Assembly: GCA_016081115.2 (NCBI GenBank)
Contig: JABTTQ020002551.1
Coordinates: 1-64,000 of the forward strand
Origin: Rehmannia glutinosa
Taxonomy: Eukaryota; Streptophyta; Magnoliopsida; Lamiales; Orobanchaceae
Reading direction: 5' to 3'
DNA length: 64,000 nt
The notes under the pieces were generated by a model. It was not told the origin of the DNA and did not search any database. It saw only the letters and a program-made list of their open reading frames with translations. Position numbers and translations under genes: made by a program. Shown here piece after piece: positions 56,505 through 64,000 of this stretch (positions within the stretch are counted from its first letter, which is position 1; each line of letters opens with the position of its first letter).

Positions 56505-58071
56505 CGGGGGAATAGGAAATTTAGTCCAATATGTTGGTCTATTTTGAGATTTAGCTAGATAGTTCCCATCGTCCGCAGTGTGGGCTGGGTGAGTGGAGTG
56601 ATGGTTCGCGGTATGGGCTACTGGGTGATTCGCGACGTTTATGGCTGAGGGAAGGGAGACAGGGGGAGTGCATAAATCATAAATGTTCATCTTCTTAACC
56701 CAAATCTCGCCCCTGATGGTGTTGGGTTTTTTATGAGGAGTTGGGTTAGGACAAGAAACTTTTGAAGAAAGAGGAGATGAGGTGGTGGTGGTAGTGGGTG
56801 GCGGCAGCGGCGCCAACTATTTGAAGGAGAAGATGACAACATTTTGCCTTTTTTTCTTTTTGGTCCTTTTCGTTGTTTTTTCTTTTGCCTTAAATAATTA
56901 AATGGAATTTGATACATAATTAACCTTTTAAATTCATTATCTTGTAATAAAAAATCTTGTATTTTAATTCGTAGTAATAATTTATTTTATTTATTAATAT
57001 TTCTTCAATTAGTTTTTTATTTAATTAATTAGTTAATAAAAACCCTTCTATTTAAATTGGTCTACATGGCATTTCTTTTTAATAAATTTCTATATCACCA
57101 GTAGAGATGTTAAACGGGCCGCGGCCCATTGGTCCGGACCATTTAAACCGGGAAAAAAGAGGGTTAGGGCTGAATTATTTTGGCCCAATTAAATCTGGGC
57201 CTTTTTTGTCCCCGACCAGTTTAGCCCGAGGCAGTTAGGTAGGGCTAGCCGTGGGTTGCAAGGGCTAGCCCGCTAGCCCGCCAATTATGTTTTTTTTTTA
57301 AATAAATATAATTTTAATATTATAAATCTATTTTATTACATATTACCTATTACTAAATATATTTTTTCAAGCTCACATCTCCTCCTCTTTAATAGGGTTA
57401 AATATATAATTCTTAAAACTATCACTTATAGTCATATGAATATTTTTTTAAAGTATTATTTTTTTAATTTTATATAGGTATATATTATATAATTCTATCT
57501 TTTATTATTATAGTCTTATTTTGAAATTAAGTTTTATAATTCTGTTAATACAATATAATTATAAACTATGCAAGATTTTTTAATTATGAATACTTTAACT
57601 TAACATGTTAAACTTAAAGGTTATATATGTTCGAGTTTAAAATTTTAGATTTAAATATATAATTTTTTATTCCTTTGACTTATAGCCCGATAGTGGCCCG
57701 TTTAGCCCGAAGCCCGCTAGGGTTAGGGTTAGGTTATAATATGTTAACCCGTTTAATAGTGGCTGATTATTAAAGCCCGTTAAAGGGGGCCTATAGGGCT
57801 AGGACCACCCGTTTAACATCTATAATTACTAAATAGATGGCCAATTCACCAGCCAAATGGCAAGAAACCCTAAATTATTTGTCAATGTCAGCAATTTTCC
57901 TTTTAAGGTGACACATCAATAATTTCGGCCTAATTAGATTTGTCCGACGGAAATCGGACTAAATGTGCGCAAATTAAAAACATATTGAACTAAAACTACA
58001 TTTTGACATGCAATTTAGTAGATTAAATCTCAAAATATACCAATTTATCGGACTAAATTTCATATTTTCCC
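56505..58071. mobile_element. Mutator-like non-autonomous element, 1567 bp
   Basis: ATTCAAGAA at 56496-56504 and 58072-58080 is a perfect 9-bp TSD. The ends share GAAATTTAGTCC and TATTTTGAGATTTA in inverted orientation over about 50 bp. A GC-rich interior patch (about 56560-56870) differs from the AT-rich rest. Proline/threonine/histidine-rich minus-strand ORFs over it (56816-56478) run into the terminal repeat and are not credible as whole genes. A hAT-type element is nested at 57102-57824. Confidence 0.85.
57102..57824. mobile_element. hAT-type element nested in the Mutator-like element
   Basis: Terminal inverted repeats TAGAGATGTTAAACGGGCC and the complement of the right end, TATAGATGTTAAACGGGTGG. 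Internal GGCCC/GGGCT-rich sequence near both ends and an AT-rich core. A clean 8-bp duplication was not found. Confidence 0.72.
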
Positions 58072-58138
58072 ATTCAAGAAGAAACTAAGTTATATCATTT
58101 CAGTAAGTGCTTAACATATTACGATGTTCTTCACATCC

Positions 58139-58260
58139 TATATACCGCCATTACAGCGTGCATTCCATTGAATTATTTCAAGAATTTAAGAATAACTTTG
58201 TGACAATTGTACTTATTGTACATCCATTAAAAATAGGAAATTATGATTTCAAAAGAAAAT
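58139..58260. repeat. Dispersed direct repeat, copy 2
   Basis: Counterpart of 56057-56175, on the other side of the Mutator-like element. Confidence 0.8.
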
Positions 58261-58314
58261 TGGAAAATTAGGCTCGTATATAATCTTAATTTTATTATAT
58301 TTAGTCCGGATCAT

Positions 58315-58318
<4 letters not shown>

Positions 58319-58347
<29 letters not shown>
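58319..58347. repeat. (TA)n microsatellite
   Basis: About 14 TA units without interruption. Confidence 0.95.
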
Positions 58348-58349
<2 letters not shown>

Positions 58350-58455
58350 GAAAAGACATGTGAAAAGCACGTTGCAATTAAGTTGTTAAGGTATAGAGAG
58401 AAAAAAAAAAATTACACGTGCAGAGATTAAGGATGGCAGCGGAACGAGTAACGGT

Positions 58456-59077
58456 CAGTGACGGATCCAGAATTTTGAAAGTGCGATTACGATAGATATT
58501 TATAAAAAACACACATATAAAAATTGTTTAAAACTTTGCAAAATTTGGTCGTGTAACAGTATAGAAATATGAATAATTAATCACAAAATTATACGTGACG
58601 AATCCTATATTTAAATAGAACTTGACTCAAACTCATACCCATGAATATAATTCACATTTTTGTATGTTTTAGGACCCATCTAATTAACTTAGATCCAAAA
58701 GACTGTCTCACATAAGATGTCCTTATAATTAATATACATGTATAAAAGAAAATTAAAGTAATTAAGTAAATATGAGAAAACTAAACATAGTGTTGGTAAC
58801 ATTACTGATTCTATTAGATTTATTTTTTAGGTTATTTTTATTTTTGATAGATTTTGCCATGTATTTTATCTATTTATGTTGTTAAGTCAAATTTTTATTT
58901 TTTAAAATTATATTGTGGAGATTTGTTATATTATTTGGAAGTCCTAATTATTTTGTAATATATATCAGGGTACAAATTTAGTATTCTTTTGATTTTCACT
59001 AAAGCTTATTGTTTAGAATAATTATATAAATTGCGGGTGCAGTTGTACCCACAAGTCTCCATGTAGATCCGCCAGTG
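58456..59077. mobile_element. hAT-type element, 622 bp
   Basis: Left end CAGTGACGGATCCAG and right end complement CACTGGCGGATCTAC form a diverged inverted repeat. The flanks GTAACGGT (58448-58455) and ATAACGGT (59078-59085) match at seven of eight bases. The insertion splits an older GGATGGCAGCGGAACGAG-type sequence that resembles the GGGATGGCAA elements elsewhere in the window. Noncoding. Confidence 0.72.
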
Positions 59078-59584
59078 ATAACGGTGGGTATCTACCCACC
59101 AATATCCTAATGGGACAAATATGAATATTTTTTTTGCAGATTTGGGATTGTCGGACATGTATGAGATAAAAAAATTAATACCCATTAATATATACATATA
59201 TATATATACACATATATTAACTTCCATGTAATAACTAATAAGTAACATTCACCTATTTCACTTGGCATAATAATTTCTTTTGTAAGCCAAACATGGATTT
59301 TCATTTGTATTTATTTGTTGATTTTTATTTAGTTGATAATGATGGTAGTGTGTACTCACTCGAAAATTTAACATTGTAAATTGTTGTTTTTTTGAAGAAT
59401 TCAAGGTATTAGAACCGTTGGTGACGCAGAAACAGCTAGGAATTATCCGTTAGCAGTGCGCAAAGTTGGCCTAGAAATACAAAGAACCAACTCCAATAAC
59501 ACATTAAGTTTAAGAAAAGTGTATTTTTTTTTAGGGTAAATCTAAATAGCCATATTATGGCTGGCCATAAAGGTAGTTTTATCA

Positions 59585-59808
59585 CCCCGGGGTTGTCCAG
59601 TGGCGAGCACCCACTTAAGTAGGTTAGAGGTCCCAGGGATCGAATCCTTGACTACCGTGCGGTGTGGGTTTGGGGTAGGCCCACATCTGCGAGAGGATTA
59701 GTCCCATTCTAGCTATTGGCGACGCCCATAGGTCCGAAGGGTAGTGTAGGGGATAGCTCGGTTGGATGTGTGGGGATACCTCTGAAGAAAAAAAAATAAA
59801 AATAAAAA
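59585..59808 (+). mobile_element. tRNA-derived SINE with A-rich tail
   Basis: TAAAGGTAGTTTTATCA flanks both sides (59568-59584 and 59809-59825), a perfect 17-bp TSD. The head has an A-box-like GTCCAGTGGCGAG and a B-box-like GGATCGAATCC 30-40 bp later, and the tail is GAAGAAAAAAAAATAAAAATAAAAA. At 224 bp, with RNA polymerase III boxes and a long TSD, it fits plant SINEs mobilised by LINE machinery. Confidence 0.93.
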
Positions 59809-59825
59809 TAAAGGTAGTTTTATCA

Positions 59826-60357
59826 TTTCTCTTATTAATGAGAAGGGTGATGTAGTAATTTAATATTTTATTTGACTAATCTACCTTCTACCCTTTCCCA
59901 TTTAAATACTTTTTTTCTTGAAAGAGCCACCTAAATATTAATGACCCCACTAATTCGAATTTGAGATATAAATTTCTCTTTCTTCATTAACTTATCTTTT
60001 CACCTTTTCAAGAAAATGATTTATTTGACAAGTTAATTGATGGATTATTAGTTGAATAAGAATTATATCATTTTTCATATGGATCGTCACTTTTAACAAT
60101 CAATCACGTGAATCAAGTCCAATTAATTTTAAAAATATTATCCCATCAAAAAAATTAAAACAATTATAAATTTTTTGGTTATAAAATTTTAAAATTTGCA
60201 TACGAAATTCATTACACATAAAAATATGTTTAGTAGAAATATTGGAAATTAAAATATCATCTAAATGAAAATCAAACAGTTAAATGCTAAATTAATTTTT
60301 CGAATGGTGAGATACAATTTGGCCACTCCGACAATCAAATCGGATTTCTCACTTATC
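59826..60357. other. AT-rich DNA without recognised features
   Basis: No ORF or element boundary recognised. Confidence 0.55.
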
Positions 60358-60365
60358 CCATTAAC

Positions 60366-60766
60366 TAGGAATGACAATGGAGTAGGTCGTATACCTAAAG
60401 ACCCAAATCGCTCGGTGCCTAGAACTAGATGGAAATGGGTTTAATTGCTCGCCTTTGATATGAATTAAATTAAATACAAAACAATGAAGAAAGAGGAAAA
60501 AAATATATCTATAATATATTTATAAAATATTATTTACAAAGTTTGTCATTATCAATTTATAAATATTAGATAATATAATAACACATAAAAATTATATTAT
60601 AATATATATTATATATGCAAAATATATATTAAAAATACAAATTCTAGGCGGGGCGGGTACTCGTTGGCGGAATAGCTACCTAGACTTGTCCCACCCCCCC
60701 GCGTGTCCGGGACAGGGGCAACTCAAATGGGTTGGACCATGCGGGCGGTCGAAATTGTCATCCCTA
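60366..60766. mobile_element. hAT-type MITE, 401 bp
   Basis: Left end TAGGAATGACAATGGAG and right end complement TAGGGATGACAATTTCG. Flanks CCATTAAC (60358-60365) and CCATTGAC (60767-60774) match at seven of eight bases. GC-rich near the right end, AT-rich core, noncoding. Confidence 0.85.
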
Positions 60767-60929
60767 CCATTGACATCTTGATATATAAAAAGAAAAACAA
60801 CAAAAATATATGTATTTATTTTTAGAAAATATTTTAGAAGAATGAAGATATTTAAAAAAACAACTCCAAACATAACACAATTTTTTATATATATTCATAA
60901 GATATCATTTGTATGATATTTGAATTGTA

Positions 60930-61290
60930 TAAAGCAATAGTACTCTTAACTTAATCCAAATTATAATTAAACTACATGAATTTCGACATATAAATTAAAG
61001 TGATACTCTTAGTTTTACCAATTATAATTGAATAGTTGAACTATATGATTCGTGATATAGAAAGAATATCAATCATTCTATTTATTTCCAATAACAGTTG
61101 AACTATATGATTAAGAATATATATGCAATACTTCAACTATATGATTAAGAATATATATGCAGTACTATTAATTTAATCCAAATTATAAATGAACAGTTGA
61201 ATTATATGATTCAAGATATATGTATATATATATGTGATACTATTATATTATTCCAAATTAAAATGAAAAGTTGATTTATGTAATTCATTA
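60930..61290. repeat. Degenerate AT-rich tandem repeats
   Basis: Repeated occurrences of TTGAACTATATGATT followed by AAGAATATATATGCA, with AATCCAAATTATAA between, at irregular spacing of roughly 50-90 bp. A 37-bp near-duplicate lies at about 61091-61160. Confidence 0.75.
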
Positions 61291-62320
61291 TGATCGAGCG
61301 GTTGAACTATAAGCTAAGTCACAATAAGATGAAAATGAATTTGAAATTAAGGAGTTTATCATGATGTAGGCGAAGAGGAATGACGTGACTTATTCTTTAA
61401 TTTTCATAAAAATAAATAATTTTTTTATAGTGAACGGATATTCTAGAATCTATATTTTGAACATATGATTTTAAAGTCTTTAATTTTCATGTAAAAGATC
61501 TAAAATTAGCTTTTGGACAAGTATGACTTTTGTTAAACATTATTTGACTTGCTATGATGAATTATGATTTTTTTCTTATAATTGTTAAATTCACTTCCGC
61601 ACTCAATTTGTCGTTATGTATTAAATCCTTATGTGTTTTCTCTAATGCTATTAATATTTCCTAATTTTTTATTTTTCGCAAATTTTTCCTTTTAGGTGCG
61701 GCGTCCAAAGTTATTTATTGTTTTAAAAATATATCATTATTAAACATCGTGGCATCACACATTTTTCATGCAATTTGAAGTATTGTTAAAATATGTTATA
61801 ACACTTAATACACATTTTGTAATTATCCGTGTAATACATCGAAATAATACTTTATTTCAATGTATATATATATAAAGTTAAATTAGTCAAAAATTAATTA
61901 TTACTATTTTTACAATGAGAATATTATGTAAAAAATAAGAAGGCTAATTACATATATCAATATACTAATTATTATTAAATACTTATTTTTAATTATATTA
62001 ATCTATAATCTAATATAATATAAATTATTATATTTTAATAAACGATTATCTTACTTTATGCTATAATCAAAGTTAAAATTGAGTTTGTAATTAGTTATGA
62101 ATAAAAGACATGAGAAAACGCCTTTTTGTAACCGACGATGCAAAAGGCAGTGAAGCTTAAGTAGATTTTTATATCCACAAGTGTATATAGCACACTTGTA
62201 AATAGCTAAAGGTAAAATCAGAAGTTGGACTTTATGCCAACTTTCCGTGGTTTGTAATTATGGAACATGGATGTAACTCAAATTTTTGTTTATGAAATTC
62301 CCACCTAAGTTTGTAGGTGG
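61291..62320. other. AT-rich DNA without recognised genes
   Basis: Only short ORFs. A small hairpin, CCACCTA...TAGGTGG, occurs at about 62311-62330, just before a poly(A) tract. Confidence 0.5.
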
Positions 62321-62321
62321 T

Positions 62322-62344
62322 TAAAAAAAAAAAAAAAAAAAAAA
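62322..62344. repeat. Poly(A) tract of about 22 bases
   Basis: Uninterrupted A run directly after the hairpin. It could be the tail of a retroposed copy, but no flanking duplication was found. Confidence 0.85.
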
Positions 62345-62659
62345 GAAGAATGTGAACTGTCGGAGGAAATTAAGGGAAAAGTCACTATTGACTTGAAAAT
62401 TATTACATTGTTTTTCTCAAGAATGTGGGCTGAAGGGAAATTCAAGTGGTGTCAATAATGGTTTAAGGGCTGTACAGTTTTTCTTTGCCTTAAACATTAT
62501 TAAATGTTAATCAAAAATAATTTACCTAGCCATAATCTGGCCATTTAGCACTTCCCTTTTTTTTTATTATACAAGTATACATGATTAGTGAATGCACTAA
62601 CTAAAATCATAAGGACTCAATTAGTGCATTAATAGTGCGTGCTGGTCCCAATCCCGAGC

Positions 62660-62667
62660 TATAAATA
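62660..62667 (+). promoter_or_regulatory. TATA box upstream of the small secreted-peptide ORF
   Basis: TATAAATA in a GAGCTATAAATATG context, 101 bases upstream of the ATG at 62768. That leaves a plant-like leader of roughly 75 bases. Confidence 0.5.
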
Positions 62668-62767
62668 TGATATTTCATGTCAAGGGTTTTCTACACACGT
62701 CTTTCTCTTTTCTAGATATTAATTATTCAGCAGGAGTTACTGTTTTTCTTTAATTTTTGGCAAAGAC

Positions 62768-62908
62768 ATGGGTTCAAATCATTACTACCTTATTTTCTTA
62801 AAGTTCATTGTTTTGGTAGTTGCTGCATCACTTTGTAATTATGCTGATGAGGATTATATATATATATATGCTCCAGAGCAACCTATTATGGAAGCCCTGA
62901 TTGCTTAG
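62768..62908 (+). CDS. Small ORF encoding a 46-residue secreted-looking peptide
   Basis: The frame starts MGSNHYYLIFLKFIVLVVAA with the pattern of a cleavable signal peptide: a short polar start, a hydrophobic core and small residues before ASLCNYA. An acidic segment DEDYIYIYAPEQP follows, then the end MEALIA and TAG at 62906-62908. A TATA box lies at a good distance upstream and the ATG context is purine-rich. I do not recognise the family. It could be a small secreted peptide or the first exon of a longer gene. The YIYIY part comes from a TA microsatellite, which argues for caution. A hAT element lies 62 bp downstream of the stop. Confidence 0.4.
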   Translation: MGSNHYYLIFLKFIVLVVAASLCNYADEDYIYIYAPEQPIMEALIA

Positions 62909-62970
62909 GCAACCTCAGTATGTGTACTTTGTTGGAAAATAAGAATGGGAGTGTTTATCTCACCTAGGAT

Positions 62971-63495
62971 TAGGGCTGCAATCAAACCGAACCGAATCGA
63001 GCTTTTGAGTGTTTGAGTTTGGCTCATTTATTATCGAGTCGAACTCGAGCCTGAATTTATCGAAAATGTTGATGGCTCACAAACTTTTTCGAGCCTTATC
63101 GAGCCTAAACGAGCTTAGTAAATATTAATTAAAAATTAAAATATTCTTCAATTTATTACAAAAAATAAAATTATTTATATTTAAAATTTGTAATATATTT
63201 ATTAAAACTTAAAATTTTATTCAAAAAAATTTTATTGAGATTTTTATATTATCTTAAATAAAAATATGAACAATTAAAATTAAAATAAAATTATTAGTTT
63301 AATTTATACGAGCTTACTATCGAGCCTATTCACGAGCTTACTAACGAGCTTGTTCACGCGAGCTAATGAACCGAATATCTCTAAGTTTGAGATTGGTTCG
63401 TTTATTTTAACGATCCTCATTAAACGAACCCAAACGAGCTTTTTATCGAATCGAGCTCGAATAGCTCACGGCGGCTTGGTTCATTTGCATCCTTA
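62971..63495. mobile_element. hAT-type MITE, 525 bp
   Basis: CCTAGGAT flanks both sides (62963-62970 and 63496-63503), a perfect 8-bp TSD. Ends TAGGGCTGCAATCAAACCGA and complement TAAGGATGCAAATGAACCAA. Near both ends there are repeated CGAGCTT/CGAGCC motifs around an AT-rich core. Noncoding. Confidence 0.92.
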
Positions 63496-63756
63496 CCTAG
63501 GATAGATAGTGAAATTTTGCTCACTTTATTAATGGGAGACCATAATGGACTTAGTAAAAGATGGGCCACGTGAATAAGGTGGTCTTGTGCACATACATAG
63601 TTGGGCCAAATGTGCATATTGTAGTGTAAAATCGTTGAACGATTTAGCCGCGACTCGGATTGGTTTTGCAACCTTTCCTAATTTAAAACCTTACCCAAAA
63701 TTCTTCTTTTTCTACCTTATACCATAATTTCCTTATTTTTAGCTTGATCGAAATTT

Positions 63757-63981
63757 TCACCTTCTTAATTTCAGATAATGTTTGCAGCATGTTATATCTA
63801 TTAGCCTACATATTTTATAGGGTGGAAGAGTCACATTCTCTTTGAAATACAAGCAATCTTTGCAATAAAAGCAATAATCATAATGACTTCTTTTAAATTT
63901 CAAAGAAAACATGCATTCATCAGAAACTTTGGTTGAACTGAGGCACTGAGCGAATGTCAATAAGGCAAACATGATAGGCAA
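63757..63981 (-). CDS. Possible cysteine-rich small protein (74 codons), uncertain
   Basis: A minus-strand frame starts MPIMFALLTFAQCLSSTKVS, weakly like a signal peptide. It continues with cysteines in YCFYCKDCLYF, YKICRL and ITCCKHYL before a stop at 63757-63759. Eight cysteines in 74 residues is unusual for chance AT-rich DNA. The frame extends upstream without a stop to the window edge, so the start is uncertain and it may be part of an exon. There is no supporting promoter or homology. Confidence 0.22.
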   Translation of the reverse strand: MPIMFALLTFAQCLSSTKVSDECMFSLKFKRSHYDYCFYCKDCLYFKENVTLPPYKICRLIDITCCKHYLKLRR

Positions 63982-64000
63982 TTCCTTCTTTTGGGTGAAC

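Noticed and set aside
56478..56816. Proline/threonine/histidine-rich 112-codon frame
   Set aside because: It runs out through the Mutator-like element's terminal repeat, so it cannot be an intact captured gene. A smaller captured fragment remains possible and is listed as a finding.
59405..59520. Open stretch reading GIRTVGDAETARNYPLAVRK as a possible second pectinesterase exon
   Set aside because: Apart from a weak AVR match it lacks the GFIARDI, NTAG or QAVALR motifs expected there. A chance open stretch cannot be excluded.
62311..62344. SINE or processed transcript ending in the poly(A) tract
   Set aside because: No RNA polymerase III boxes, coding remnant or flanking duplication could be found upstream of the A run.

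Overview
This window is AT-rich plant nuclear DNA, most likely from a eudicot. Nearly all of it is transposable elements stacked inside one another. No intact single-copy host gene is certain. The plant signatures are Ty1-copia elements of the Sirevirus/SIRE type, a chromovirus-type Ty3-gypsy element, a Cassandra TRIM with 5S-like LTRs, a PIF/Harbinger element, hAT- and Mutator-type MITEs, a tRNA-derived SINE and a degraded Caulimoviridae-like insertion. Gene order, target-site duplications (TSDs) and LTR pairs were read by eye, and no database was searched.

Layout. 1-3542 is the 3' end of a Sirevirus-like copia element (RT/RNase H remnant, long 3' untranslated region with several polypurine tracts, 3' LTR with TATA box). 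It abuts a decayed pararetrovirus-like polyprotein on the minus strand (3543-6374) whose coat-like region lies upstream of its movement-protein domain. 6616-22471 is one complete minus-strand Ty3-gypsy element with 5-bp TSDs (GGCTA). Its 4.3-kb LTRs enclose only about 3.5 kb, which holds an integrase remnant and an unrecognised ORF. Its 3' LTR carries a 3.7-kb PIF/Harbinger transposon (7055-10766) with divergent transposase and ORF1 genes. 22647-22923 is a Mutator-type MITE.

23886-52436 is a nested cluster. Copia A (short LTRs) was split inside its RNase H by copia B (28194-51708, SIRE-like, with a very large extra ORF after pol). B received an inverted solo LTR of its own family (37118-38679, TSD AGGTA). 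Its 3' LTR was then hit by copia C (43965-50457, minus strand, TSD GTTTA) and by a Cassandra TRIM (50493-51705).

52437-64000 is less crowded, AT-rich DNA with five hAT-type elements (three with clear and two with near-perfect or no TSDs), a Mutator-like element (56505-58071, 9-bp TSD), a SINE with 17-bp TSD, a copia fragment with tandem LTRs, and two possible host sequences. These are a broken pectinesterase first exon (54258-54936) and a 46-codon ORF for a secreted-looking peptide behind a TATA box (62768-62908).

Most element ORFs contain frameshifts and stops. Sequence differences between LTR copies concentrate in CG-, CAG- and CTG-rich stretches, so some lesions may be consensus errors or methylation-linked mutation rather than old decay.
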